Both the position numbers and the translations under genes were made by a program. A stretch of 64,000 bases of DNA from contig NZ_JAALJI010000030.1 of assembly GCF_011064595.1 (NCBI RefSeq), positions 19,638 to 83,637 of the forward strand, in the 5' to 3' direction. The notes beneath the pieces were generated by a model, which saw only the letters and a program-made list of their open reading frames with translations, was not told the DNA's origin and did not search any database. Below, one piece after another: positions 36,706 through 46,601 of the stretch (positions are counted from its first letter, which is position 1; each line of letters starts with the position of its first letter). This stretch comes from Paludisphaera soli (GTDB lineage Bacteria; Planctomycetota; Planctomycetia; Isosphaerales; Isosphaeraceae).

Positions 36706-38838
36706 ATGGTCGGTCAATCGCACCTCCTCGACAAGCTCAAGGAACTGGCTCGCAACCTCTGGTGGTGCTGGCAGGCCAACGTGATCGACCTCTTCCGCGA
36801 GCTCGATCCGACGCTCTGGCGGGAGGTGGACCACAACCCGGTCGAGTTCCTCAAGCGGCTGCCGACCGACCAGCTTGAGCGCCGGGCGGCCGAGATGGCC
36901 CTGGACTCGCGCATCGACTACGCCTTCCGCCGGCTCTCCGAGTACCTCAAGGACACGAACTCCTGGGGGGCGGTCCACGCCACGATCCTGCGGGCGCGGC
37001 CGGTGGCCTACTTCTCGGCCGAGTTCGGCCTGCACGAGAGCCTGCCGATCTACTCCGGCGGCCTCGGCGTCCTGGCCGGCGACCATCTGAAGAGCGCCAG
37101 CGACCTGGGCATCCCGCTGATCGGCGTGGGGCTGCTCTACAACCAGGGGTACTTCCGGCAGTCGCTCAACGCCGACGGCTGGCAGCAGGAGAGCTACCTC
37201 AACGCCGACACCGACCTGCTGCCGATCGAGAAGGTGGACGGCCCCGACGGCCGGCCGCTGCGGGTCGCCGTCGAGACCGCGACAGGCGTCCTGCACGCGC
37301 AGGTCTGGCGGGTCGAGGTCGGCCGCACCCTGCTGCTGCTGCTCGACTCCAACGTCCCGGAGAACAGCGAGTCCGACCGCGCGCTGACCGCCCGGCTCTA
37401 CGGCGGCGACGCCCGCACCCGCATCCGCCAGGAGCTGCTCCTGGGCGTCGGCGGCGTCCGCGCGATCCGGGCGCTGGGGATCCGGCCCTCGGTCCTCCAC
37501 CTCAACGAGGGCCACAGCGCCTTCGCCACGCTGGAGAAGATCCGGGAGCAGATGGAGGAGACCGGGATGCCGTTCGGCGAGGTCATCCGCGACGTCGCCC
37601 AGATGACGGTCTTCACGACCCACACCCCGGTCGCCGCCGGCCACGACCGCTTCCCCGCCCCGCTCGTCGAGGAGCACCTGGGCAAGATCCGCGAGGCCAT
37701 GCACCTGTCGTACGACGACTTCATGGGCCTGGGCCGGGTCTACCCCCACGACCTGAACGAGCTGTTCTGCATGACCGTGCTGGCCCTGAAGCTCTCGCGC
37801 TACGCCAACGGCGTCAGCTCGCTGCACGGCGTCGTCTCGCGGCGGATGTGGCACCCGCTGTACACCAACGTCGCCGAGGAGCAGGTGCCGATCGGCCACA
37901 TCACCAACGGCGTCCACGTCCAGACCTGGGTCGCGCCCCAGATGGCGATGCTGTTCAACCGCCACCTGGGGGTCGACTGGCCGAAGCGCCAGCGCTACGC
38001 CGACACCTGGAGCGCCATCGACAAGGTGGACGACGCGGAACTCTGGGAGACCCAGCAGGTCCTCAAGGCCCGCCTGATCAACTTCGTCCGGAGCCGGCTG
38101 ACGGCCCAGGCCCGCCGCCGCGAGGAGCCCGAGTCGCGCGTCGAGCGGTTCGCCAACGTGCTCGACCCCAACGCCCTGACGATCGGCTTCGCCCGGCGGT
38201 TCGCCACCTACAAGCGCGCCGGCCTGGTGCTCCAGGACATCGACCGCATGGTCGACCTGATCAAGAACGCCGACCGGCCGATCCAGTTCGTCTTCGCGGG
38301 CAAGGCCCACCCCGAGGACCGGATGGGCAAGGAGCTGATCCAGCACATCGTGAAGATCACCTGGGACGAGCGGTTCGCCGGCAACATCGTCTTCGTCGAG
38401 GACTATGACATGAACGTCGCCCGGCACCTGGTGCAGGGGGTCGACGTCTGGCTGAACAACCCCCGCCGCCCCCAGGAGGCCAGCGGCACCTCGGGCGAGA
38501 AGGCCGTGCTCAACGGCGCGCTCAACTTCTCGATCCTCGACGGCTGGTGGGCCGAGGCGTATGATGGCACCAACGGCTTCGCGATCGGCGCCGGGACCAC
38601 CCACGCGTCGATCCAGGTCCAGGACGAGCGCGACCACGCCTCGCTCATCGAGACGCTGACCAATCAGGTGGTCCCGATCTACTACGATCGCGACGCCGCC
38701 GGCCTGCCGCGGAAGTGGATCGCCCGCCAGAAGGACGCGTTCCGCACCCTGGCCTGGAAATTCAACGCCGATCGCATGGTCATGGACTACGTCAACCGCA
38801 GCTACCTGCCGGCGGCCGGCGGGCTGTCGCGCCAGTAA
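36706..38838 (+). CDS. glgP: Alpha-glucan phosphorylase (GT35)
   Basis: A 710-residue protein. It begins with a DUF3417-type N-terminal segment (LKELARNLWWCWQANVIDLF), as in the bacterial phosphorylases shorter than the glycogen-phosphorylase type. AYFSAEFGLHESLPIYSGGL, THTPVAAGHDRF and GFARRFATYKRA are family landmarks. The PLP-binding Lys lies in EASGTSGEKAVLNGA; the usual Met before Lys is Glu here. It releases glucose 1-phosphate from glycogen-like glucans. The ATG at 36706 follows AGGGGAAA. The frame remains open upstream, but those residues are not conserved-looking. Confidence 0.9.
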   Translation: MVGQSHLLDKLKELARNLWWCWQANVIDLFRELDPTLWREVDHNPVEFLKRLPTDQLERRAAEMALDSRIDYAFRRLSEYLKDTNSWGAVHATILRARPVAYFSAEFGLHESLPIYSGGLGVLAGDHLKSASDLGIPLIGVGLLYNQGYFRQSLNADGWQQESYLNADTDLLPIEKVDGPDGRPLRVAVETATGVLHAQVWRVEVGRTLLLLLDSNVPENSESDRALTARLYGGDARTRIRQELLLGVGGVRAIRALGIRPSVLHLNEGHSAFATLEKIREQMEETGMPFGEVIRDVAQMTVFTTHTPVAAGHDRFPAPLVEEHLGKIREAMHLSYDDFMGLGRVYPHDLNELFCMTVLALKLSRYANGVSSLHGVVSRRMWHPLYTNVAEEQVPIGHITNGVHVQTWVAPQMAMLFNRHLGVDWPKRQRYADTWSAIDKVDDAELWETQQVLKARLINFVRSRLTAQARRREEPESRVERFANVLDPNALTIGFARRFATYKRAGLVLQDIDRMVDLIKNADRPIQFVFAGKAHPEDRMGKELIQHIVKITWDERFAGNIVFVEDYDMNVARHLVQGVDVWLNNPRRPQEASGTSGEKAVLNGALNFSILDGWWAEAYDGTNGFAIGAGTTHASIQVQDERDHASLIETLTNQVVPIYYDRDAAGLPRKWIARQKDAFRTLAWKFNADRMVMDYVNRSYLPAAGGLSRQ

Positions 38839-38961
38839 GCCGGACCGGCGGTCGATCGCCGACTCGGCGCGGGGAGGGTGGGGGCCAGCCCCGCCCCCCC
38901 GGCTCCGTCCCATCCCTCCCCACGTCCCAGCCGCCGCGCGTCGGCGAGGTCCAAGATCGCC

Positions 38962-40719
38962 ATGAGTCAGGGCTTCATCGGCGAACAACTCGGCTCGTTC
39001 CGCCTGGACGAGGTCCTCGGCTCCGGCGCGATGGGGATCGTCTTCAAGGCGACCCAGGAGACGACCGGCCGCAAGGCCGCCGTCAAGATCGTCCAGGGCG
39101 AGGTCGCCGACAACGCCAAGCTGCTCCAGCGGTTCAGCCGCGAAGCCGAGATCATCAAGCAGTTCCGCCACCCCAACATCGTCCGCTGGCTCGCCACCGG
39201 CAAGTTCCGCGGCACCTACTACTTCGCCATGGAGTACGTCGAGGGGGACACCCTCGACAAGCTCCTTCAGGAGCGCGGCGAGATCCCCTGGCGCGAGGTC
39301 GTCGACCTGGGGGTCCAGATCTGCGACGCCCTCCAGTACGCCCACCAGCAGGGGGTCGTCCACCGCGACCTCAAGCCGTCGAACCTGATGGTCACGCCGG
39401 ACGCCCGCATCAAGCTGACCGACTTCGGCATCGCCAAGGACCTCGACCGCACCGCGCTGACCGCCCCCGGCCGGACCCTGGGGACGGCCGCCTACATGGC
39501 GCCCGAGCAGATCCGGGGCACCCCGGCGGTCAGCCACAAGACCGACCTCTACGCGCTGGGCTGCCTGCTCTACCAGATGCTCGTCGGCAAGCCGCCGTTC
39601 AGCGGATCGTCCGCCGTCGTGCTGATGCACTGCCACATCAACGAGGCGCCGCCGCGCCCCAGCGACAAGGTCCAGGAGATCCCCAAGGCGCTCGACGACG
39701 TGGTCGTCGCCCTGATGGCGAAGAACCCGACCGAGCGCCCCTGGGACGCCGAGGCCGTCGCCGTGATCCTCCGCGAGCTTCGCGACAAGGCCGACAAGAA
39801 GCAGGGCGTCGCCATGGTCTGGCCCGAGGCCGGCTCGGGCGCCGCCAACCCCACCCGCGCCGGCATCGGGGTCGAGCCGGCCGCCAAGAAGCCCGGGGCC
39901 GCCAAGAAGAAGAAAAAGGGCAAGGCTTCCTCGGGGGGCGTTGGGGCCGCGACCCTCGGCGACGACGACCGGGGCCTGTTCACCCGCGAGCGGATGGAGA
40001 TCGCCGGGCTCGTGCTGGGCCTGCTGACGATCGGCGGGTTCATCGCCTACTGGGTCTGGCCCCCGGGCGCCGATTACCTCTACAAGCACGCCGCGCCGCT
40101 GATGGAATCGACCCGGCGGTCGGACTGGATCACCGCCCGATCCGAGTACATCGACCCGCTCGACCAGCGGTTCCCCGACCACCCCTACCGCGAGCAGACC
40201 CGGGCCTGGCGCGACAAGATCGCACTCGACGAGGCCGAGGGCCGGGCCAAGATGCTCGCCAGCCCCACCCCCACGCCGTTCTCGCAGCCCCAGACCAACG
40301 GCGAGCGCCAGTTCGCCGCGTTCCACTCGCTGGCCTCGAAGGCCGAGGCCGAGGGGGATGAGCTGACCGCCGAACGCTACTGGCGGGAGATGATCGGGAC
40401 CATCGCGGCCGACGACCCCGACGACCGCAAGTGGGTCCTCCTCGCCCAGAAGCGGGCCGACGACCTCGCCGCGCGGATCCAGGAACGCCGCGCGTTCGTC
40501 CAGCAGCAGGTCCTCCGGGCCGTCGCCGCGATGCAGGCCGGCCGCCCTCGCGACGCGGCCGCGATCCAGGCGATGCTCCGCGAGAAATACGGCCGCTACA
40601 CCGACCTCGCCGACTTCTTCGCCCCCGTCCCGGAGCCCGAGCCGGGACCCGAGCCCGAACCCGACGCCCCCGCCGAGCCGGGCCCCAAGACGGACGAGCC
40701 TACGGCCGGGCCGGGCTGA
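38962..40719 (+). CDS. Membrane Ser/Thr protein kinase
   Basis: A 585-residue protein. The kinase domain spans about 12-265: GSGAMGIVFKA, AVKIV (Lys), VVHRDLKPSN, LTDFGIAKD and YMAPEQ. A Lys-rich linker follows, then one membrane segment (MEIAGLVLGLLTIGGFIAYW, about 353-372). The C-terminal 200 residues are helical and end in a Pro/Glu-rich tail. This is the Hanks-type architecture common in planctomycetes, with a sensory part outside. Target proteins are unknown. It follows glgP by 123 bases, so control of glucan use is possible but unproved. Confidence 0.92.
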   Translation: MSQGFIGEQLGSFRLDEVLGSGAMGIVFKATQETTGRKAAVKIVQGEVADNAKLLQRFSREAEIIKQFRHPNIVRWLATGKFRGTYYFAMEYVEGDTLDKLLQERGEIPWREVVDLGVQICDALQYAHQQGVVHRDLKPSNLMVTPDARIKLTDFGIAKDLDRTALTAPGRTLGTAAYMAPEQIRGTPAVSHKTDLYALGCLLYQMLVGKPPFSGSSAVVLMHCHINEAPPRPSDKVQEIPKALDDVVVALMAKNPTERPWDAEAVAVILRELRDKADKKQGVAMVWPEAGSGAANPTRAGIGVEPAAKKPGAAKKKKKGKASSGGVGAATLGDDDRGLFTRERMEIAGLVLGLLTIGGFIAYWVWPPGADYLYKHAAPLMESTRRSDWITARSEYIDPLDQRFPDHPYREQTRAWRDKIALDEAEGRAKMLASPTPTPFSQPQTNGERQFAAFHSLASKAEAEGDELTAERYWREMIGTIAADDPDDRKWVLLAQKRADDLAARIQERRAFVQQQVLRAVAAMQAGRPRDAAAIQAMLREKYGRYTDLADFFAPVPEPEPGPEPEPDAPAEPGPKTDEPTAGPG

Positions 40720-40923
40720 CGAGCCCTGAAGTGTTCAACCTCGTTGCAAGACTCGTCCAACAATTCGGGCGTTTCGCACGTAGGAACGAGCGGGCCATGA
40801 TTGACGGATCGTCACGCGATTCGCTAATGTGGTTCCACCTATCTTGTGCAAGACGAGGCGGCCCGTCCGTTCGCCTCCTCTGCGATTTACTGTGCTAGCT
40901 TTGGGCCGCCCACGGCCCCGAGG

Positions 40924-41214
40924 ATGCTGATGCCTCCGTCCCCGTCTCGTGTCCGCTTCATTGGCAGCCGCGAACTCCATCGCGACCTCCCGAAAGTGCT
41001 GGATAACCTCGAAAACCGCGACTGTCGCTATGTTTTGACCATCCACAGCAAGCCCAAGGCCGTCATGATCGGCGCCGAAGCGTTCCTCAGCCTCCTGCGG
41101 GGCGCGACCCCCGAGGACCGGCTGCTGGCGCTCCAGCTCGGCGCGCTCGTCCAGGGCCTCGAATCCTCCCACGTCGACGCCGAAGAGCCGGAAGGCGACC
41201 TCGTCGAGGTCTGA
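40924..41214 (+). CDS. Phd/YefM-type antitoxin-like protein, no toxin partner
   Basis: A 96-residue protein with the Phd/YefM N-terminal pattern: IGSRELHRDLPKVLDNLEN, then TIHSKPKAVMIGAEAFLSLL. Members bind operator DNA and neutralise a RelE- or Doc-like toxin. No toxin gene follows: a terminator hairpin lies 38 bases downstream. It may be an orphan regulator. A second ATG two codons later is an alternative start. Confidence 0.72.
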   Translation: MLMPPSPSRVRFIGSRELHRDLPKVLDNLENRDCRYVLTIHSKPKAVMIGAEAFLSLLRGATPEDRLLALQLGALVQGLESSHVDAEEPEGDLVEV

Positions 41215-41252
41215 GCCCCGGCCGCTCTCGTCGCGTCACGTCTCGATCCATA

Positions 41253-41287
41253 CGTCGCCCCCTCCTCGTCCCGAGGAGGGGGCGACG
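41253..41287. terminator. Bidirectional hairpin terminator
   Basis: A perfect 15-bp stem (41253-41267 and 41273-41287, CGTCGCCCCCTCCTC and its complement) has a 5-base loop. It lies between the convergent ends of the antitoxin-like gene and the ABC operon. The long GC stem strongly suggests termination for both. Confidence 0.8.
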
Positions 41288-41301
41288 CTCGCCCTTCCTC
41301 G

Positions 41302-42159
41302 TCAGGACCCTTCGGGCGTCTTCACGCGGAATTCACGGCTCGAGAACAGCCAGGCCCCCAGGCCCAGGAAGAGCGCCGTCGCGCCCAGGAGGGCGGCCAG
41401 CGAGGTCGTCGCGGCGGGCGCCTCGTCGAGGTCGATCGAGGCGAAGCCCCCGTCCAGGCCCAGCCGGCGGATCGCCAGCACCCGGGTATGGAACAGGATC
41501 GTCCCGTAGCGGACCAGGAACGGGATGTTCGACACCACCCCCTCGAATACCAGGATGTAGCCGACGCCGATCACGAGCACCCGGCGCGTGAACAGGCCGA
41601 GCAGGCCGAAGATGGAGATGTACGCCATCAGCGCCAGCGCGGAAAGCCCGGCCAGCACGCCGGACTCCGTGAGCAGGGCCTCGGGCGCCTCGCCGGGGAG
41701 GCCGCCGCGGACCGCCGCGAGCGTGGCCGCGTTGAAGAGCGCGGCCAGGGCCGACGTGACCAGCGTCGCGCCCAGGACCTTGACCAGGTAGATCGCCCAT
41801 CGGGGGATCGGACGGATCAGGAAGTAGGTCAGCGTCTGCTCCTCCACGTCGTCTTGCACCAGGCTCGACGCGAACAGGAGGGCCGCCAGCGGCAGGATCG
41901 CCTGGGGGATCAGCCCGAAGATCAGGGCCCGTTCGCTCTCCGCCGGGTCGTACGGCTCGTCGTAACGGCGGACCAGAAGCGCGATGGCCAGCGGCGCGGC
42001 GAACATCAGCATGAACAGCCAGATCCGCTTGCCGCGCAGCTGCCGGGCGATCGTGATCCGCAGCACGGTCGCCAACGCGCCGAGCGAAGGCCGGTTCGAA
42101 AGGTCGGGCGGCGCGGCGGGGCGGGCGGGGGTTGGGGCGGGCGGGGCGTCCGGGCTCAT
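41302..42159 (-). CDS. ABC-2 type permease
   Basis: A 285-residue protein. A Pro/Ala-rich cytoplasmic N-terminus (residues 1-25) precedes about six membrane segments. LFASSLVQDDVEEQTLTYFLIRP is a typical ABC-2 permease segment (LVQ.EIE..TL..LL.RP). It is the last gene of a four-gene operon, and its ATG overlaps the stop of the upstream ATPase (ATGA). With that ATPase it forms one exporter. The substrate is unknown. Confidence 0.82.
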   Translation of the reverse strand: MSPDAPPAPTPARPAAPPDLSNRPSLGALATVLRITIARQLRGKRIWLFMLMFAAPLAIALLVRRYDEPYDPAESERALIFGLIPQAILPLAALLFASSLVQDDVEEQTLTYFLIRPIPRWAIYLVKVLGATLVTSALAALFNAATLAAVRGGLPGEAPEALLTESGVLAGLSALALMAYISIFGLLGLFTRRVLVIGVGYILVFEGVVSNIPFLVRYGTILFHTRVLAIRRLGLDGGFASIDLDEAPAATTSLAALLGATALFLGLGAWLFSSREFRVKTPEGS

Positions 42160-43112
42160 GGGTTCACCAGGTACTTGAAGACGGCTTCCAGGCTGTCGTC
42201 GTCGGAGTAGATCTCCTCGATCGGCGCGTCGGCCTCGCGGGCCAGCCGCGGCAGGCGCTGGTAGAAGCGGTCGGGGGCGCGGGTCTCGACCACGATCGCG
42301 CGTTCGTCGCGCGGCAGCTCGACCCCTTCCACGTCGTCCCAGCGCACGAGCTTGGCGGCGAGGGCCCGCCGGTCCGGGCCCTTCAGGACGATCCGGTGGG
42401 GGTGGGCGTCGATCAGGTCGCGGATCTGCCGGACGTCGCCGAAGGCCACCAGCCGCCCGTGGTTCACCAGCACGATCTGCGAGGTCAGCGACTGGACCTC
42501 GTAGAGGACGTGGCTGGAGACGAGGATCGTCCGCCCCTGCCGGGCCAGGCCGGCGACCAGCTCCATCAGCTCGTGGCGGGCCACCGGGTCCGTGCCGGTC
42601 AGGGGCTCGTCGAGGAACAGGACCTCGGGGTCGTGGATGAGAGCCTGGGCGAGCTTGGTCCGCTGTCGCATGCCCTTCGAGTACCCGCGCACCGGGCGGT
42701 CGGCGGCGGCGGTCATCTTGACCTGTTCGAGCACCCGGTCGGCGGCCTCGCGCGCGGCCCGGCGGCCCAGGCCGGCGAGCGACCCGCAGGCCCGCAGGAA
42801 CGATCGGCCGGTCATCCACTCGAACATCGCGTCCTGCTCCGGGCAGAGGCCGATGTGTCGATTCAGCCCCGCGTTGTTCCAGGGGCGGGCGCCCAGCACG
42901 CGGACCTCCCCCTGGCTCGGGCGGAGCTGGCCCGTCGCCAGTTGCAGGAGTGTGCTCTTGCCCGCGCCGTTGGGGCCCAGCAGGCCCGTCACCCCCTTGC
43001 CGATGCGGAGCGAGAGGTTGTTGACCCCGATCACCTGGCCGTACCACTTCGAGACCGAGCGGAACTCGATCACCGCCGGGGCCTCGACCTCGGGCGCTTC
43101 CGTCGTGCTCAT
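42156..43112 (-). CDS. ABC transporter ATP-binding protein
   Basis: A 318-residue ATPase of the CcmA/NatA group. Walker A is GPNGAGKSTLL (about 45), the signature is YSKGMRQRTKLAQAL, Walker B is VLFLDEPLTGTDP and the switch His is in VSSHVLYEV. About 90 extra C-terminal residues are typical of ATPases paired with ABC-2 permeases. It would drive the permease encoded just downstream. It starts 14 bases after the preceding permease stop. Confidence 0.9.
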   Translation of the reverse strand: MSTTEAPEVEAPAVIEFRSVSKWYGQVIGVNNLSLRIGKGVTGLLGPNGAGKSTLLQLATGQLRPSQGEVRVLGARPWNNAGLNRHIGLCPEQDAMFEWMTGRSFLRACGSLAGLGRRAAREAADRVLEQVKMTAAADRPVRGYSKGMRQRTKLAQALIHDPEVLFLDEPLTGTDPVARHELMELVAGLARQGRTILVSSHVLYEVQSLTSQIVLVNHGRLVAFGDVRQIRDLIDAHPHRIVLKGPDRRALAAKLVRWDDVEGVELPRDERAIVVETRAPDRFYQRLPRLAREADAPIEEIYSDDDSLEAVFKYLVNP

Positions 43113-43126
43113 GCCGTCCCCTCCCC

Positions 43127-44212
43127 TCATTTCAAGCGGTCGAGCGACCGGACCCGCGTGGACAGGACGACGATCGAGGCGACCCCCAGGCCGGCGAGCA
43201 CGCCGGCCGACCACGTCCAGGGCGGTCGCCGCGATTCCCCTTCGACCTCGTCCCCGGGGCGGTCGGGCGGCGACGGGGGCCGCGGCGGGCGACGCCCGGC
43301 GAGCATGCCGAAGAGCCCCCCCCGTCGGCCGCCAGGCCCGACGCTCCCCGGGCCGTTGAGCATCGCCTCCTGGCTCGCCCGGAAGAGGTTCGCCAGGCGT
43401 TCCCACTGGGCGTCGGAATCGAACAGCGCGTCGCGGACCGAGCCGAGGTCGGCGGAGTACGACACGAGCGGGGCCCACTGCTTGCCCACGGCCTGCTCCA
43501 GCGCGTCCGAGGCCGCGCCGCCGAGCATCCAGACGCCCAGCCACATCGCCGTGACGAACCGCGAATGCCGCGAGAGCGAGGAGAAGGCCAGCATCAACAG
43601 GCCCGTCGAGACCGCCACCACGAGGCTGAACGCCATCGACGCGGCCAGGACCCTCCAGGTGTCGCGCAGCGTCGCCGCGTCCAGGCTGAACGCCAGCCCG
43701 ATCAGGTAGGCCAGGACCGCCGGGACCAGCGTCACCGCCAGCAGGAACGCCGCGATGATCCCGAACTTGCCGAGGAAGTAGTCGATCCGCCGCAGGGGCC
43801 GCGACAGGTATAGCGGCAGCGCGTTGAACCGCAGGTCCTGGCTGATCAGGTCCGGGCCCACCAGCATCACCAGCAGGAACGTGAAGAAGAGCTGGATCTG
43901 GAAGAACTGCGTGTAGGCGAGCGTCCAGAAGGTCGTCCGGAACGCCTTCGGCCCGTCGCGGATCTCGGCCGGCAGCCCCTGGAAGAGGAACAGGAAGGGC
44001 TCCAGGATCGACGACTGCTGCTCGAAGAGGCCCCAGAGGATCAGGAACGCAGCGAGCAGGAGCGCCGGCGCGAGCGCCCCGACGAGCGTCGAGATCAGCC
44101 AGCGGTTCTTGAACTGGGCCTTCACCCCCTGTCGGGTGATGGCCAGCCATCGCAGGCCGTGGCCCGAGAGCTTGCCGTCCCAGTGCTGGTATCCCTGGTC
44201 GAGGATCGGCAT
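43127..44212 (-). CDS. ABC-2 type permease
   Basis: A 361-residue protein with about six membrane segments. The QDLRFNALPLYLSRPLRRIDYFLGK segment is the ABC-2 family landmark. A hydrophilic Gly/Pro/Arg-rich stretch near residues 290-325 precedes a final membrane segment near 335. Its ATG shares one base with the upstream ATPase stop (TGATG). It pairs with that ATPase. Confidence 0.82.
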   Translation of the reverse strand: MPILDQGYQHWDGKLSGHGLRWLAITRQGVKAQFKNRWLISTLVGALAPALLLAAFLILWGLFEQQSSILEPFLFLFQGLPAEIRDGPKAFRTTFWTLAYTQFFQIQLFFTFLLVMLVGPDLISQDLRFNALPLYLSRPLRRIDYFLGKFGIIAAFLLAVTLVPAVLAYLIGLAFSLDAATLRDTWRVLAASMAFSLVVAVSTGLLMLAFSSLSRHSRFVTAMWLGVWMLGGAASDALEQAVGKQWAPLVSYSADLGSVRDALFDSDAQWERLANLFRASQEAMLNGPGSVGPGGRRGGLFGMLAGRRPPRPPSPPDRPGDEVEGESRRPPWTWSAGVLAGLGVASIVVLSTRVRSLDRLK

Positions 44213-45123
44213 CAGTTCGCCCCTCCGACGGCCTGCAGGAAGACCTCTTCGAGCGTGCTGCGGCGGGGACGGAGCAGGCGGATCTGCTCGGAGGCCTCGT
44301 CGGCCGCCTCCCAGAGCGCGGCGACCCCCTCGCCGTCCGGCAGCGAAACCCGCAGGTGGTCGTCGATCGGTTCGGTCCGCACGCCGCGGCGGGCGAGGAC
44401 GTCGGCGAACAACGCCTGGTCGCCGCGGACCCGCAATTCGAACTCCTGGGAGTGGGGCTGCTTCAGCTCGTCGATCCGCCCCTGGGCCAGCACCCGCCCC
44501 CGGCCGAGGACCACGACGTATTCGCAGACGGCCTCGACGTCGGGCAGCAGGTGGCTGCAGACGAGCAGGTTCATCCCCTTGTTCCGCGCCAGGTCGCGGC
44601 AGAGGGCGAGGATGTCCTCGCGACCGGCCGGGTCCATGCCGTTGGTCGGCTCGTCGAGGATCAGGAGCTTCGGGTCGTGGACGATCCCCGAGGCGATCTT
44701 GAGCCGCTGCTTCATGCCGGTCGAGTACGACTCGGCCCGGCGGTAGCGGGCCTCGCCCAGCTCCACGTAGTCGAGGACCTCGTGGGCCCGCCGGAGGGCG
44801 TCGCGCGGGGGCATGCCGACCAGCTCGCCGGCGTAGGCGACGAATTGCACCCCCGTCACGCCGGGGAACAGGCATTCGTCCTCGGGGACGAAGCCGACCG
44901 CCTGGCGGATCGCCAGGGGCCGTTCCGCCAGGTCCATCCCCAGCACCCGGCCCCGGCCGGAGTCGATCCGGACGAGCCCCAGGAGGCTGCGGATCATGGT
45001 CGTCTTGCCGGCGCCGTTGGGGCCCAGGAGCCCCACGGCCCCCTCGGGCAGCGCCAGCGAGAGCCCCGCCAGCGCGGTCACGCTCCCGTAGGTCTTGGTC
45101 AGGTCTTCAAGCTCGATCAGCAT
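44212..45123 (-). CDS. ABC transporter ATP-binding protein, operon leader
   Basis: A 303-residue ATPase. Walker A is GPNGAGKTTMI, the signature is YSTGMKQRLKIASG, Walker B is LLILDEPTNGMDP, and the switch His is in VCSHLLPDVEA. Its 3' end overlaps the permease start. The operon has two ATPase/permease pairs in series, as in Nos/GldA-type or multidrug exporters. No third component or substrate gene is present. It is the first gene of the four. Confidence 0.9.
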   Translation of the reverse strand: MLIELEDLTKTYGSVTALAGLSLALPEGAVGLLGPNGAGKTTMIRSLLGLVRIDSGRGRVLGMDLAERPLAIRQAVGFVPEDECLFPGVTGVQFVAYAGELVGMPPRDALRRAHEVLDYVELGEARYRRAESYSTGMKQRLKIASGIVHDPKLLILDEPTNGMDPAGREDILALCRDLARNKGMNLLVCSHLLPDVEAVCEYVVVLGRGRVLAQGRIDELKQPHSQEFELRVRGDQALFADVLARRGVRTEPIDDHLRVSLPDGEGVAALWEAADEASEQIRLLRPRRSTLEEVFLQAVGGAN

Positions 45124-45273
45124 CGCTCACCGGGTCGGGGCCGTCGCGTCGACTCGCCTCACGCCGCGTCGCGCCAGGGCGTCGCCCCAGTCGGTTCGCC
45201 GCCCCCGCCCGAATATTGTGCGGCCCCGGACGGGCGGCCGCAATCGGCCGCCGGCCCCCGGATCAAGATCGGA

Positions 45274-46362
45274 TCAATTGAACAGGAAGTGGCAGATGTC
45301 GCCGTCCTGCATCACGTAGGCCTTGCCCTCGACGCGGAGCTTGCCGGCGGCGCGGATCTCCTTCTCGGACTTGTAGGTCTCCAGGTCGTCGAGGGTGTAG
45401 ACCTCGGCGCGGATGAAGCCCTTCTCGAAGTCGGTGTGGATCACGCCGGCCGCCTGGGGGGCCGTGGCGCCGATCGGGATGGTCCAGGCCCGGACCTCCT
45501 GCACGCCGGCCGTGAAGTAGCTGTGGTAGCCGAGGATCCGGTACGCCTCGCGAGCCAGCACGGCCAGGGCGGGCTCGTCCAGGCCCGACGACTGGAGCAT
45601 CTCCTGGCGGTCGGCCTCGTCCAGCTCGGCGATCTCGGCTTCGAGCTTGGCGCAGACCGCGACGACGCCCGCGCCGATCTCCTTGGCCCGCTCGCGGACC
45701 TTGGTCGCCAGCGGGCCTTCGCCGTGCAGGTCGTTCTCGTCGACGTTGGCGACGTAGAGGATCGGCTTGGCGGTCATCAGGCCGAAGCTGGAGATCGCGG
45801 CGGCCTCGGGGGGCTCCAGGGTCAGGGTCCGCAGCGGCTGATCCTTGCCCAGGTGCTCCAGGCACTTCTTGATCGCGTCGACCCGGAGCTTGGCCTCCTT
45901 GTCGCCGCTCTTGGCCGTGCGCTCGGCCTTCGGCAGGGCGTTCTCCAGCGTCTGGAGGTCGGCCAGCATCAGCTCGATCTCGACCGTCTCCACATCCGAC
46001 AGCGGGTCGACCGCGCCGGCGACGTGGACCACGTCGGCGTCCTCGAAGCAGCGGACGACCTGGAGGATCGCGTCGACCTCGCGGATGTGGCTGAGGAACT
46101 TGTTCCCCAGCCCTTCGCCCTCGCTGGCCCCCTTGACGATCCCGGCGATGTCCACCAGCCGCAGCGCCGCGGGGACGAGCTTCTTGGGGACGATGTACCG
46201 GCTGATCCGCTCCAGCCGGCCGTCGGGGACGCTCACGACCCCCTCGTTCGGCTCGATGGTGCAGAACGGATAGTTCGCACTCTGCGCCGCCTTGGAGCTG
46301 GTCAGCGCGTTGAACAGCGTACTCTTGCCCACGTTCGGCAGACCGACGATGCCAGCCCTCAT
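45274..46362 (-). CDS. ychF: YchF/OLA1 family P-loop ATPase
   Basis: A 362-residue protein. The P-loop is GLPNVGKST at residues 7-15. [20 protein letters not shown] carries the switch segments, and NVDE replaces the usual NKxD, the reason the family prefers ATP. The C-terminal TGS domain ends in [14 protein letters not shown]. It binds ribosomes in translation and stress control. The start is fixed by [15 protein letters not shown]. The operon upstream is separated by 150 bases. Confidence 0.96.
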   Translation of the reverse strand: MRAGIVGLPNVGKSTLFNALTSSKAAQSANYPFCTIEPNEGVVSVPDGRLERISRYIVPKKLVPAALRLVDIAGIVKGASEGEGLGNKFLSHIREVDAILQVVRCFEDADVVHVAGAVDPLSDVETVEIELMLADLQTLENALPKAERTAKSGDKEAKLRVDAIKKCLEHLGKDQPLRTLTLEPPEAAAISSFGLMTAKPILYVANVDENDLHGEGPLATKVRERAKEIGAGVVAVCAKLEAEIAELDEADRQEMLQSSGLDEPALAVLAREAYRILGYHSYFTAGVQEVRAWTIPIGATAPQAAGVIHTDFEKGFIRAEVYTLDDLETYKSEKEIRAAGKLRVEGKAYVMQDGDICHFLFN

Positions 46363-46601
46363 AGCGACGCGACGCCCTTCTGTATCACCTGGATCGAAGA
46401 CCGACGGCCCGGCGGCCGACGAAGCGGACCATCGTACCCGCCCCGACGCCGCGCCGTCTGCCCGAATCCGGGCCCGCGGGGGGCGGCGGCTCCGGGTCGA
46501 CGCTGGGGGGCGTGGAGGGCGCCGATCCTGGCGAGGAGCCGACCGGGCGGTCATACTGCGATCGGCGGTTCCATCCCACGGGTCCCCGTCGGAGCACGAC
46601 G

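Noticed and set aside
36520..40326. Minus-strand open frame of about 1270 codons opposite glgP and the Ser/Thr kinase
   Set aside because: Antisense to clear genes on the plus strand; no ribosome-binding site or domain.
41302..45123. Biosynthetic gene cluster with self-resistance exporters
   Set aside because: No synthase, precursor peptide or tailoring enzyme lies beside the ABC genes.
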